This document shows positions 41,150 to 49,234 of a stretch of DNA of 64,000 nucleotides, piece by piece. Under the pieces are notes generated by a model that made no database searches, had not been told where the DNA came from, and saw only the letters and a program-made list of their open reading frames with translations. The stretch's first letter is position 1. Each line of letters starts with the position of its first letter. Source of the DNA: Micavibrio_A sp964539025 (lineage in GTDB: Bacteria; Pseudomonadota; Alphaproteobacteria; Micavibrionales; Micavibrionaceae). The translations under genes were made by a program, and so were the position numbers. Location: NCBI GenBank assembly GCA_964539025.1, contig CAZIFA010000009.1, forward strand, positions 15,965 to 79,964, given 5' to 3'.

Positions 41150-41616
41150 GGTTGCCTCAGGATCAATTTTGCTTGAGCTTGTATCCCTGCGGCGTGGGGT
41201 TGGAATCTGAAAGATGTGTTAGCGCCGCAAAGTCGTTTTTCCATGGCGATAAGATCGTTCTCTGCCATTTTATATAGACTGGGATCCGTGTTGGGATTGC
41301 TTTTGCTCTGTTCAAGTGCAAATTTTAGATATCTGGTAGCCTCGCAACTTCTCTCCGGCTTTATAGTCCAGACAGTGCCAAAAGAACTTTTGCACCACAC
41401 AACAACTAGGCCGCTTTTTTCATCTGTGTATAAAATATTGGCCTTGTTGTGTGCTAGGCAATCCATAAGTCTTGGTTCTTGCTTTACGTTTTTTTCAGCC
41501 GATGTGCCCACATCTTCGCCTTTGAACCTTAGAGGCTTGGTTTCCTGCGCAAAGGCTGGCGCCGCCGCTGCGAGCAATGAGGCGACTGCCATCGATGGAA
41601 TTTTTGTCATGTTCAC
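41146..41616 (-). CDS. Secreted four-cysteine protein, copy 4
   Basis: 156 residues, signal peptide ending AAAAPAFAQ. Cysteines: LMDCLAHNKA, VVWCKSSFG, RSCEATRYLKF and KRLCGANTSF, the same four-point pattern as the other copies. It is first in the array and has the predicted promoter upstream. The stop overlaps the copy 3 start by four bases, so the array is an operon. Function unknown. Confidence 0.65.
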   Translation of the reverse strand: MNMTKIPSMAVASLLAAAAPAFAQETKPLRFKGEDVGTSAEKNVKQEPRLMDCLAHNKANILYTDEKSGLVVVWCKSSFGTVWTIKPERSCEATRYLKFALEQSKSNPNTDPSLYKMAENDLIAMEKRLCGANTSFRFQPHAAGIQAQAKLILRQP

Positions 41617-41645
41617 ACCCGAAAGATCGTTGTAAAAGAAGCTTA

Positions 41646-41674
41646 GACATAGCGTAATTTGTGTATTATGTCAA
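41646..41674 (-). promoter_or_regulatory. Predicted promoter of the four-cysteine operon
   Basis: On the minus strand TTGACA (41669-41674, within TTGACATAA) followed after 17 bp by TATGTC, 30 bp before the ATG of copy 4. Confidence 0.55.
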
Positions 41675-41694
41675 ACATTTAAGGTTTAAAGCCC

Positions 41695-42468
41695 ATGGGA
41701 ACCGTCAGCGCCCGCGAAATAGAGAATTTTTCAAAGGATTCAGCCCATTGGTGGGATGAAAACGGCCCTTTTCGCCCCCTGCACCGGCTCAACCCCGTCC
41801 GCCTCTCTTATATCAAGGACCAAATCTGTGGCCATTACGGGCTGGATACCAAAAGCTTCAAACCCTATTCCGGCCTGAACATTCTCGATATCGGCTGCGG
41901 CGGCGGGCTGGTGTGCGAGCCGATGGCAAGACTGGGCGGCACCGTTACGGGGATAGACGCCGACGCCAACGCGATCGAGATTGCAAAGGTTCATGCGAGG
42001 CAATCCGGCCTTCAAATTAATTATCAATGTGCTTCAACAGATCAACTATTGTCACCCCCGCCTCGTGCGGGGGTCCGGATGCCCGCACAAGGCGGGCATG
42101 ACAAGTTTGATGTGGTTTTGGCATTAGAAATTGTCGAACATGTCGCAGACGTCAATACATTCGTCCGCCATTGCGTTGATTTATGCAAGCCGGGCGGGCT
42201 TATCCTCTTCTCCACACTCAACCGCACGCCGAAATCTTTCCTGCTCGGCAAAGTGGCCGCTGAATATATTCTGGGCTGGGTTCCAACCGGCACGCATGAC
42301 TGGAAGAAATTTCTCAAGCCATCCGAACTTTCGCGTGCGGTGCGGCAAAACGGCGCGGAACCGATGGAAACCGAAGGTATGGTGTTCGACCCGTTCAAAG
42401 GCGATTTCAGGCGCGATGCGCTCGATATCAGCGTCAATTACTTCCTTTGTGCCGTTAAATCGGCCTAA
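41695..42468 (+). CDS. ubiG: Ubiquinone biosynthesis O-methyltransferase, with in-frame repeat insert
   Basis: SAM-dependent methyltransferase for both O-methylation steps of ubiquinone synthesis. 257 residues: FSKDSAHWWDENGPFRPLH (12-30), SAM motif NILDIGCGGGLV (62-73), DVVLALEIVEHV and the substrate region TGTHDWKKFLKPSEL are standard. Between DQL and KFDVV it carries an extra 18 residues, LSPPPRAGVRMPAQGGHD (about 119-136), encoded by a palindromic repeat. The insert sits in a loop before the post-II strand and keeps the frame, so the enzyme may still work. It is normally divergent from lysC. Confidence 0.93.
   Translation: MGTVSAREIENFSKDSAHWWDENGPFRPLHRLNPVRLSYIKDQICGHYGLDTKSFKPYSGLNILDIGCGGGLVCEPMARLGGTVTGIDADANAIEIAKVHARQSGLQINYQCASTDQLLSPPPRAGVRMPAQGGHDKFDVVLALEIVEHVADVNTFVRHCVDLCKPGGLILFSTLNRTPKSFLLGKVAAEYILGWVPTGTHDWKKFLKPSELSRAVRQNGAEPMETEGMVFDPFKGDFRRDALDISVNYFLCAVKSA
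42050..42103. repeat. Type C palindromic repeat inside ubiG
   Basis: 54 bp, TGTCACCCCCGCC ... GGCGGGCATGACA, made of two hairpins (CCCCCGC/GCGGGGG and GCCCGC/GCGGGC). Same layout and ends as the intergenic type C elements. The length is a multiple of three and it has no stop in the ubiG frame. Confidence 0.9.
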
Positions 42469-42511
42469 ACCGCCCCTTTTATTCGGCCCCTGAAACGATT
42501 ATCTTATTCAT

Positions 42512-42709
42512 ATGTCAGGATTCTTTTTCACCGCGATGCTCGTCGCCATGTTTCTCACCCTCGCCGTGCTCGCCACGGGAATCATTTCCATGATCAAGGG
42601 CGGAGAGTTCAACGCCAAATACGGCAACAAATTAATGCGAATGCGCGTGATGATGCAGGCTATCGCCATCGCGTTGTTCGCGCTCGCCATCCTGGCCGAT
42701 AAATCCTAA
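42512..42709 (+). CDS. HIG1-domain twin-transmembrane protein
   Basis: 65 residues, two transmembrane helices (about 5-27 and 46-61) joined by the basic loop GGEFNAKYGNKLMRMRV, which matches the HIG_1_N pattern (related to mitochondrial Rcf1). In alphaproteobacteria such proteins are linked to respiratory supercomplexes and often sit next to etfB, as here. Starts 43 bases after ubiG and ends 14 bases before etfB. Confidence 0.88.
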   Translation: MSGFFFTAMLVAMFLTLAVLATGIISMIKGGEFNAKYGNKLMRMRVMMQAIAIALFALAILADKS

Positions 42710-42723
42710 GGGAGTTTTTTAAG

Positions 42724-43488
42724 ATGAAAATTTTGGTTCCGGTCAAACGAGCCGTCGATTACAGCGTCAAAATCCGCGTCAAGGCGGACGGCACGGGCGT
42801 CGATCTCGCCAACGTCAAAATGTCGATGAATCCGTTTGATGAAATTGCGGTCGAAGAGGCCGTGCGTTTAAAAGAAAAAGGTAAGGCAACCGAAATCGTT
42901 GTCGTGTCCATCGGCCCCGCCAAGGCGCAGGATATTATCCGCACCGCCATGGCCGTCGGTGCGGATCGCGGGATATTGGTGCAGACGGATGCGCCGACAG
43001 ATATCGGCGGCGTGGAACCTCTGGCGGTCGCAAAAATTTTGAAAGCCATCGTCGATCAGGAAAAACCCGACCTCATTATCATGGGCAAGCAATCGATCGA
43101 TGATGATAGCAATCAAACAGGTCAGATGCTCGCCGCCCTGCTCGGCTGGGCGCAAGGCACGTTTGCTTCGAAGGTGGAAGTTACAAGTAACGGGTTGCAA
43201 GTTACAAGAGAAGTGGACGGCGGATTGGAGACTGTGTCGCTAAAAATGCCTGCGATTGTAACAACGGATTTACGCCTGAATGAGCCGCGCTATGCCGCAC
43301 TGCCCAATATTATGAAGGCCAAACAAAAACCGATGGCGACGACGAAGCCCGAAGATTACGGTGTTTCGATTGCGCCGCGCCTGTCGGTGGTGAAAGTCAC
43401 CGAACCCGCAAAACGCAAAGGCGGCGGCAAAGTCGCCTCCGTGGATGAATTGATCGACAAGCTAAAGAATGAGGCGAAGGTTATTTAA
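42724..43488 (+). CDS. etfB: Electron transfer flavoprotein, beta subunit
   Basis: AMP-binding subunit of ETF, which takes electrons from acyl-CoA and other dehydrogenases. 254 residues: MKILVPVKRAVDYSVKIRV, MNPFDEIAVEEAVRLKE, the AMP-binding loop IIMGKQSIDDDSNQTGQM and the closing ADAK-like arginine-rich region typical of EtfB. Followed by etfA, though a nested repeat of about 140 bp separates them. A GGGAG ribosome-binding site precedes the start. Confidence 0.96.
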   Translation: MKILVPVKRAVDYSVKIRVKADGTGVDLANVKMSMNPFDEIAVEEAVRLKEKGKATEIVVVSIGPAKAQDIIRTAMAVGADRGILVQTDAPTDIGGVEPLAVAKILKAIVDQEKPDLIIMGKQSIDDDSNQTGQMLAALLGWAQGTFASKVEVTSNGLQVTREVDGGLETVSLKMPAIVTTDLRLNEPRYAALPNIMKAKQKPMATTKPEDYGVSIAPRLSVVKVTEPAKRKGGGKVASVDELIDKLKNEAKVI

Positions 43489-43490
43489 TG

Positions 43491-43628
43491 GAATCGCAAA
43501 GACGCGAAGCTTACAGATGTCATCCTGAAGGAGCATTAGCGACTGAAGGATCTCATGAGATCCTTCGCTTTGCTCAGGATGACATTATAAAACACAAAAT
43601 GCTTTGTGCCTTGGCGCCTTAGCGATTC
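43491..43628. repeat. Type F palindrome interrupted by a type A element
   Basis: Outer arms GAATCGCAAAGACGCGAAGC and CGCCTTAGCGATTC belong to a type F palindrome whose uninterrupted copy lies at 60516-60582. Between the arms, at 43519-43583, is a complete type A element almost identical to 594-658. It lies in the etfB-etfA gap. Confidence 0.9.
43519..43583. repeat. Type A palindromic repeat, nested
   Basis: GTCATCCTGAAGGAGC to CTCAGGATGAC, with the palindrome AAGGATCTCATGAGATCCTT. One base differs from the first copy at 594 in the left arm (GAGCATTAG for GAGCGTTAG). Confidence 0.9.
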
Positions 43629-43639
43629 AGGAGAAAAGA

Positions 43640-44569
43640 ATGACGATTTTGGTATTGGCCGAACACGACAACAAGGAATTGAAGCCCGCCACGTTGAACG
43701 CTGTCGGCGCTGCAAAGAAAATCGGCGGCGATGTGCATGTGATGGTGATTGGGTCTGGTTGCGCCGGCGTGGCTGCCGCTGCCGCGAAAATCGCAGGCGT
43801 ATCTAAGGTTTTAAAAGCCGAAAACGCATCGCTCGCCCATGGCCTCGCCGAAAACGCCGCGCCTGTCATTCTGGAAGTCGCGAACAATTACAGCCATATT
43901 ATCGGCCCTGCGACTACAACATGGAAAAATATCCTGCCCCGTGTCGCGGCGCTGCTGGATGTTCAGCAAATCTCCGACATTATAGGCGTCGTCGATGCGG
44001 ACACGTTCGAACGCCCGATCTATGCGGGCAACGCGATTGCGACGGTCAAATCATCCGACAAGATCAAGATCATCACCGCGCGTGGAACGGCCTTCGATGC
44101 AGTGGCAAGCGAAGGCGGCAGCGCGAGCGTTGAAGATGTAGCGGTGAAAGCCGATAGCGGATTGTCGTCATTCGTCTCCGCCGAAATTTCCAAATCGGAT
44201 CGTCCGGAACTCACCGCTGCCAAGATCGTTGTTTCCGGCGGTCGCGCTCTGGGATCATCCGAAGGATTCAAAATCATCGAGGCCTTGGCCGACAAACTCG
44301 GCGCGGCCATCGGGGCATCCCGTGCGGCGGTCGATGCGGGATATGTTCCCAACGATTATCAGGTCGGGCAGACGGGTAAAAACGTCGCGCCGCAGCTTTA
44401 CATCGCCATCGGCATTTCCGGCGCCATTCAGCATCTTGCGGGCATGAAAGATTCCAAAGTCATCGTCGCGATCAACAAGGACGGCGAAGCGCCGATCTTT
44501 TCCATTGCCGATTACGGGCTGGTCGGGGATTTGTTCACGCTCGTGCCAGAGCTCACGCAAAAATTGTAA
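43640..44569 (+). CDS. etfA: Electron transfer flavoprotein, alpha subunit
   Basis: FAD-binding subunit of ETF, 309 residues. The N-terminal half is fold-like with EtfB (MTILVLAEHDNKELKPATLNA region), and the C-terminal FAD domain shows GGRALGSSEGFKIIEALADK, GASRAAVDAGYVPND, QVGQTGKNVAPQLYIAIGIS and VAINKDGEAPIFSIADYG. A frame extends upstream into the repeat, but the ATG after CAGGAGAAAAGA was chosen. Electrons would pass to ETF-ubiquinone oxidoreductase, which is not in this window. Confidence 0.96.
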   Translation: MTILVLAEHDNKELKPATLNAVGAAKKIGGDVHVMVIGSGCAGVAAAAAKIAGVSKVLKAENASLAHGLAENAAPVILEVANNYSHIIGPATTTWKNILPRVAALLDVQQISDIIGVVDADTFERPIYAGNAIATVKSSDKIKIITARGTAFDAVASEGGSASVEDVAVKADSGLSSFVSAEISKSDRPELTAAKIVVSGGRALGSSEGFKIIEALADKLGAAIGASRAAVDAGYVPNDYQVGQTGKNVAPQLYIAIGISGAIQHLAGMKDSKVIVAINKDGEAPIFSIADYGLVGDLFTLVPELTQKL

Positions 44570-44579
44570 GCATTACAAT

Positions 44580-44659
44580 TGTCATGCCCGCTTTATGCGG
44601 GCATCCGGTTTTCTGGATCCCCGCCGTGCAAGCGGCTTCGCCGCGCCGCGGGGATGACA
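44580..44659. repeat. Type C palindromic repeat
   Basis: TGTCATGCCCGC...GCGGGCATCC, then GGATCCCCGCCG...CGGGGATGACA, in two hairpins with a small inner stem GCGGCTTCGCCGC. It lies between etfA and the convergent pentapeptide gene. Confidence 0.85.
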
Positions 44660-44670
44660 TAGGTGTTTTT

Positions 44671-45963
44671 TTAATCAACGGCCTTCATCTTGAAAGCAGA
44701 ACCAGCCTTAACGGCGGGAAGCGTTGCGCCTTCGGTCTGGCTGTCATCCAGAAGCGTGCCTTCCATGATCGCACCGGAAAAATCGCATTCGCGCAGATCG
44801 GCACCTTTCAGGTTTGCGTTGGTTAAGTCTGCACCCTTAAAATTCGCCATGCGCAGCTTGCATCCCGAAAAATCGGCATATGTCAGCGACGCGCCTTCGA
44901 AATCACAAGGGCTGAACCGTTTACTGTTTCCGCCGCCGCCAAACATCAAGGCTTCAAAATTCGAATTGCGCACAGAGGCATGGTTGAAGCGAGCGCTTTT
45001 AAACGACGATCCGCGCAGATCGGATTCTTCCATGTCGCAGCGGCGAAAATCCGCATCGTCCAAATTCGCGCTTTGCATCTGAATCTTGTAGAGGTTCATG
45101 CCGAAGAAACGCGCCTTGACGGCTTTGATCGCCGTCATTTTTTCCATTTTCAGCGATTCCAGCGGGCGCATATCGTAACCCGACAGATCAAGTTGGCGCC
45201 CTTCTGCGCCTGCGCTAGACACCCACAGGCGGTGCGTTTCGATCATCTTGGCGAGCGGTTGTTCGAGGTCTTTGACCGACGTTCCGATATTGGCGTCGGT
45301 GATGGCTTCGGAAATATCGACATCCATCTCGCTGATCTCCGCCATGTTAACGCCGGTCAGGATGGTCGCCTTCATCTTTGCGCCCGAAAGCTTGACACCC
45401 GCCATCTGCGCGCCGGACAAATCCGCGCCTTTAAAATCCGCATTACGAACATCTGCGCCCGCCATGTTGATTCCGGTCATGATCGCGTCGGCAAAGTCTG
45501 CGGAATTGGCGAGCGATCCCACCAGGCGCGCACCGGATAAATTCGCGCCGCGGAACGAAACGCTTTCGCCCGTGTCATACATGCCGTTCTTGGCAAAACC
45601 GCCGACGCGCAAATCGGCCTTGTCGAAGTTGGCCTGTTCAAGGTTCGATGATTGGATGCGTGCACCACGCAAATCGGCGCGGGCAAAGTTGCAACGCGCG
45701 AGGTTTGAATCGCTCAAATCGCAGGCATACAGACGCGCTTCGCTGAAATTCGCTTTGGACATATCGGTGCGGTTCATCCGGCACCCCGCAAAATCCGCCT
45801 GTCGCATATCGCGCCCGGAAAAAGACAGTCCGGAAAGATCGACGTTTTTAAGCGCGGCGCGGCGACCACCCAGACGCCCCGATAAAAATCTCCCATGGAG
45901 ATCGATCATGGCGTCGAGCTGGGCCTGCGTCAGTTTTTCAAGAAGCTCTTCGGTATCAGACAT
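44671..45963 (-). CDS. Pentapeptide-repeat protein
   Basis: 430 residues; from residue 40 nearly the whole chain is A(D/N)LXX-type pentapeptides (ALKNVDLSGLSFSG, ANFSEARLYACDLSDSNLA, ADLRGARIQSSNLEQANFDK, and again at the end ANFKGADLTNANLKGADL). These form right-handed quadrilateral beta-helices. A break around residues 220-260 separates two helices. The first 35 residues are a helix (LLEKLTQAQLDAMIDLHGRF). Pentapeptide proteins include DNA mimics and scaffolds; no specific role can be assigned. Confidence 0.88.
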   Translation of the reverse strand: MSDTEELLEKLTQAQLDAMIDLHGRFLSGRLGGRRAALKNVDLSGLSFSGRDMRQADFAGCRMNRTDMSKANFSEARLYACDLSDSNLARCNFARADLRGARIQSSNLEQANFDKADLRVGGFAKNGMYDTGESVSFRGANLSGARLVGSLANSADFADAIMTGINMAGADVRNADFKGADLSGAQMAGVKLSGAKMKATILTGVNMAEISEMDVDISEAITDANIGTSVKDLEQPLAKMIETHRLWVSSAGAEGRQLDLSGYDMRPLESLKMEKMTAIKAVKARFFGMNLYKIQMQSANLDDADFRRCDMEESDLRGSSFKSARFNHASVRNSNFEALMFGGGGNSKRFSPCDFEGASLTYADFSGCKLRMANFKGADLTNANLKGADLRECDFSGAIMEGTLLDDSQTEGATLPAVKAGSAFKMKAVD

Positions 45964-46020
45964 AAATTTCCGCGCGATAAGTTGTCGGGTAGTATAGGGC
46001 AGAAGACATTAAAAACTCAT

Positions 46021-46659
46021 TCATCTATTCTGTAAAAGGAAGATATCGAAGAAGGCTTGCGAATCCGGACCTGTCCAGTCCGCATCACCATCGAAACGAT
46101 ACAAAATTAGCCCGTCGCTGCCTATAAGAAAACTGGTCGGTATGCCCTGTATTCCCAAGCTTCTGGCAAAATCGCCGCTTTTGTCGAGATAGCCCGCAAA
46201 GTTGCCGATCCGGCGCTTTTCCAGAAAATGGGCAATTTCGGCTTCCGTCGCCCCCGCCTCGATCGCCACCGCCACCACATTCATCTTGCCGTCGTAATGT
46301 TTCGCCAGTTTTTCCAGCGAAGGCAGTTCCACCACGCAAGGCGTGCACCACCGCGCCCAAAGATTGACGAGCGTGGGCCTGCCCGCGAAATCGACGATCG
46401 TCACCGTTTTTCCATCCATTGTGGTGAGCGGAGTTTCAGGGAGAAGTTTGACTTCCGTCGTTGCCGCGAGCCGTTCGAATTGGCGGGAGAATGCCGCCGT
46501 AACGCTTTTGGGCACGCCCGGCGCGACGAAATCTTTTTTCATCTGTTCGCTGATACGCGCATCGCCTTCGCGGACCGCGCCGCCGCCGTAATAAGCGAAG
46601 AATGTCGAAACTATGAACAGGGCTATGACGATACCTGTAAAAATTAGCTTGTGACGCAT
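46021..46659 (-). CDS. TlpA/ResA-type membrane-anchored thioredoxin
   Basis: 212 residues. An N-terminal anchor (LIFTGIVIALFIVSTFFAYY) is followed by a thioredoxin fold with the active site ARWCTPCVVELPSLEKL, the strand MNVVAVAIEAG and the cis-Pro loop GIQGIPTSFLIGSDG. It is expected to reduce periplasmic disulfides, for example in cytochrome c maturation. An ATG six codons upstream exists; the chosen ATG has GGAAGAAG before it. Divergent from the LptM-like gene and lysA, as in relatives. Confidence 0.87.
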   Translation of the reverse strand: MRHKLIFTGIVIALFIVSTFFAYYGGGAVREGDARISEQMKKDFVAPGVPKSVTAAFSRQFERLAATTEVKLLPETPLTTMDGKTVTIVDFAGRPTLVNLWARWCTPCVVELPSLEKLAKHYDGKMNVVAVAIEAGATEAEIAHFLEKRRIGNFAGYLDKSGDFARSLGIQGIPTSFLIGSDGLILYRFDGDADWTGPDSQAFFDIFLLQNR

Positions 46660-46685
46660 GCTTCTTCCATGGTTCAAATAGAATT

Positions 46686-46832
46686 ATGACTCCGCTCCGC
46701 AAATATGGCCTATGGCTGGCCCTTCTGGCAACCGTGCTGATGGCCGGCTGCGGCATAAAGCCGAACAAGCTGGAACCGCCGCCCGGTTCCAAGGAAAGCG
46801 GATTCCCGCGTACGTACCCACAAAGCAAATGA
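46686..46832 (+). CDS. LptM (YifL)-like small lipoprotein
   Basis: 48 residues: MTPLRKYGLWLALLATVLMA followed by the lipobox MAGC and GIKPNKLEPPPGSKE. Size, short lipoprotein signal, the CG-K-P pattern after the cysteine, and position directly upstream of lysA all match the LptM/YifL group. E. coli LptM assists maturation of the LPS transporter LptD; assigning that role here is inference. It is separated from lysA by a type A repeat. Confidence 0.78.
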   Translation: MTPLRKYGLWLALLATVLMAGCGIKPNKLEPPPGSKESGFPRTYPQSK

Positions 46833-46833
46833 T

Positions 46834-46898
46834 GTCATCCTGAAGGAGCGTTAGCGACTGAAGGATCTCATGAGATCCTTCGCTACGCTCAGGATGAC
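46834..46898. repeat. Type A palindromic repeat
   Basis: Same 65-bp element as 594-658 with a change in the right arm (CTACGCTC for CTTTGCTC). It starts one base after the LptM-like stop codon. Confidence 0.9.
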
Positions 46899-46927
46899 AA
46901 CGAAGTAAATATTAGGATTATTTTAGC

Positions 46928-48223
46928 ATGACCACAGGTTTTGAAGAAAAAGACGGCGTCCTTCACGCCGATGCTGTTTCACTGGCCCGCATCGCGGCCG
47001 ATATCGGCACGCCCGTTTACGTGTATTCGGCAGGCGTGATCGAAGATCAGTTCAACCGTTTGAAAAACGCTTGCGCCAAGGCCATGCCCGCCAATCGCCA
47101 GCCGTTGCTTTGTTTTGCCTGCAAGGCAAACAGTAATGTCGCGGTTTTGAATTTGCTGGGTGGATTGGGCAGCGGGCTTGAGATCGTTTCCGAAGGCGAA
47201 TTGATCCGCGGGTTGAAAGCGGGATTCGCCGGAAACAAAATCGTATCTACGGGCGTCGGAAAACAAAAGCGCGAAATCGCCGCGTGTTTGAAAGCTGGCA
47301 TTTTGCAATTCAACGTGGAATCTTTACCCGAATTGGAACAGATAAACGCCGTTGCTGGCGAAATCGGCATCAAGGCCAAAGTCGCGTTCCGTTTGAACCC
47401 GGATGTGAGCGGCGGCGGGCATCACAAAATTTCCACGGGCCGCAAGCGCGATAAATTCGGCATGGGCGTGGAGATGATGGAGCAGGCCTACGCGCTCGCC
47501 GCGAAATTACCGAACGTCGAAGCCGTCGGGCTTTCGATGCATATCGGATCACAAGTGTTCGAAGTGGAAAAATTCCGCGAGGCGTTTGCGCGCATTCCCG
47601 ATGTGGTGAAGAATTTGCGGGCGCAAGGGCATAAGGTTGCAAGGCTAGATATCGGCGGCGGTTTCCCGATTGTTTACAACAACGAACAATTGCTTGATCT
47701 GGACGCCTACGCGCAATGGGTGAATGACATTATCGTACCGCTGGATACCGAAATTGTCATGGAGCCGGGGCGGTATCTGGTTGGTAATGCGGGCGTATTG
47801 CTAACGGAAGTTTTGTACGTGAAGGAAGCGAAGGATCGTAAATTCCTGATCGTCGACGCGGCCATGAACGACCTTATCCGTCCGACATTATATGACGCTT
47901 ATCATGGCATCGAACCAATCGCGAGCAACAACGCGGCATGGACCAAATACGATATCGTTGGCCCGGTATGCGAAACGGGCGATACGTTCACGACGGATCG
48001 TGAAATGCCGGAAATGAAAGCGGGTGAATTTGCCGTGATCAAATCCGCAGGCGCATACGGCGCGTCGATGGCATCGAATTACAACACGCGTCCGATGGCG
48101 GCGGAAGTTATGACGAAGAACGGCGAGTATGCCGTGATCCGTGCGCGGCAAACTTATGAAGAAGTTATAGACCGCGATATCGTGCCGGATTGGAATTCAA
48201 AAAAATCAAAGATAGCGTTTTAA
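46928..48223 (+). CDS. lysA: Diaminopimelate decarboxylase
   Basis: PLP-dependent last step of lysine synthesis, 431 residues. The PLP lysine is in CFACKANSNVAVL, followed by GLEIVSEGELIRGL, NPDVSGGGHHKISTG, LSMHIGSQV, RLDIGGGFPI and the EPGRYLVGNAG motif, with the interface cysteine region VGPVCETGDTF and GAYGASMASNYN. All catalytic blocks are present. In many alphaproteobacteria it follows argH and an LptM-like gene; argH is not in this window. Confidence 0.97.
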   Translation: MTTGFEEKDGVLHADAVSLARIAADIGTPVYVYSAGVIEDQFNRLKNACAKAMPANRQPLLCFACKANSNVAVLNLLGGLGSGLEIVSEGELIRGLKAGFAGNKIVSTGVGKQKREIAACLKAGILQFNVESLPELEQINAVAGEIGIKAKVAFRLNPDVSGGGHHKISTGRKRDKFGMGVEMMEQAYALAAKLPNVEAVGLSMHIGSQVFEVEKFREAFARIPDVVKNLRAQGHKVARLDIGGGFPIVYNNEQLLDLDAYAQWVNDIIVPLDTEIVMEPGRYLVGNAGVLLTEVLYVKEAKDRKFLIVDAAMNDLIRPTLYDAYHGIEPIASNNAAWTKYDIVGPVCETGDTFTTDREMPEMKAGEFAVIKSAGAYGASMASNYNTRPMAAEVMTKNGEYAVIRARQTYEEVIDRDIVPDWNSKKSKIAF

Positions 48224-48228
48224 TTGAT

Positions 48229-48288
48229 GTCATTCTGAGCGAAGCGAAGAATCTCATGAGATCCTTCGGGCTTTGCCCTCAGGATGAC
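48229..48288. repeat. Type A-related palindromic repeat
   Basis: GTCATTCTGAGCGAAGCGAAG to CCTCAGGATGAC around AATCTCATGAGATCCTTC. It lies between lysA and the convergent DUF3426-type gene, in a different sequence version from the 594 copy. Confidence 0.88.
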
Positions 48289-48293
48289 ATCAC

Positions 48294-49154
48294 CTAACCC
48301 TTATGCGGTGCGGGGTTGGAAGGCGCTTTATGTTCCGGTGGTGTTTCAGCGGCTGTTTCTTCTTGCGCCTTCACCTTCACGTAAGAAAAACCGAAATTCA
48401 CGTTCTGCGCGCCATCCGGAATTTTCGGATAGACGACATTGAACGATGCCTGCCCTTCGGGTTTCAGACGCGCAACTGGCGGTGCGATCAGGATACGATC
48501 AATCACCTTGGCATTCTTATCGACGATGATGGCCATCACGGACGGGACATCGGCCTCACCCTCACGTAGATTTATGATATCGCCTTTCATAATGATTTTG
48601 CCGTCGGCCATTTCGGCGTGCAGGCTTTCCAGCGAAAGCCCCTCACCCGGCGGCACAGGTTTTAAGCCCACCAGATTATAAAGAAGATTGGACGGCGGCC
48701 ATGCGCGACTGATCTGCGGCTGCATAACAAAGAACACAGCGAGGACAACGACCCATATAACAGCCGCCGTTACCAGCCCGCCGATTTTTTCCCCAGACAT
48801 TTTCTTTTTCGATTTCGCCGCCGATGGCTTGGGCAGGACAATATCTTCATGCACAGGGCGCACGCCTTCGGGAATCGGCGTGATTTCTATTTCTTTTCGT
48901 AAAATAGACTGGAAATCGTCGTCGCCATCCTGTGGCGCAGCGGAAGGCTCAAAGGCCTGATCGTCGTCCGGATGGGTCTCTTCATCGGCAAAATCAAGCG
49001 AATCCGTGCCAAAAAGCGCCTCATCCAGCCCTTCTTCCCCTTCTTCAAACCATTGATGGCCGCAATGTGCACAGCGCACGGTCCGCCCGTCGGGGCCAAT
49101 GGCTCCCTCGGCGACCAGGTAACGCATAGTACAGGCGGGACAGGTCAGTATCAT
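48294..49154 (-). CDS. MJ0042 zinc-ribbon membrane protein with DUF3426-like domain
   Basis: 286 residues. An N-terminal zinc ribbon (Cys5, Cys8, Cys28, Cys31 in LTCPACTMRYLVAEG and VRCAHCGHQWF) is followed by an acidic linker, one transmembrane helix (about 127-149, GGLVTAAVIWVVVLAVFFVM) and a C-terminal beta domain (GDIINLREGEADVPSVMAII) of the DUF3426/FxLYD type, then a Pro-rich tail. This architecture is common beside ftsE in alphaproteobacteria; the role is unknown. Confidence 0.83.
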   Translation of the reverse strand: MILTCPACTMRYLVAEGAIGPDGRTVRCAHCGHQWFEEGEEGLDEALFGTDSLDFADEETHPDDDQAFEPSAAPQDGDDDFQSILRKEIEITPIPEGVRPVHEDIVLPKPSAAKSKKKMSGEKIGGLVTAAVIWVVVLAVFFVMQPQISRAWPPSNLLYNLVGLKPVPPGEGLSLESLHAEMADGKIIMKGDIINLREGEADVPSVMAIIVDKNAKVIDRILIAPPVARLKPEGQASFNVVYPKIPDGAQNVNFGFSYVKVKAQEETAAETPPEHKAPSNPAPHKG

Positions 49155-49234
49155 TTACGGGCGTCTTCTTCTCAAACCAAAGTCTATACTGTATGTATAA
49201 GATACACTTATAAGAACGGCAAGGCGCGCTCATC

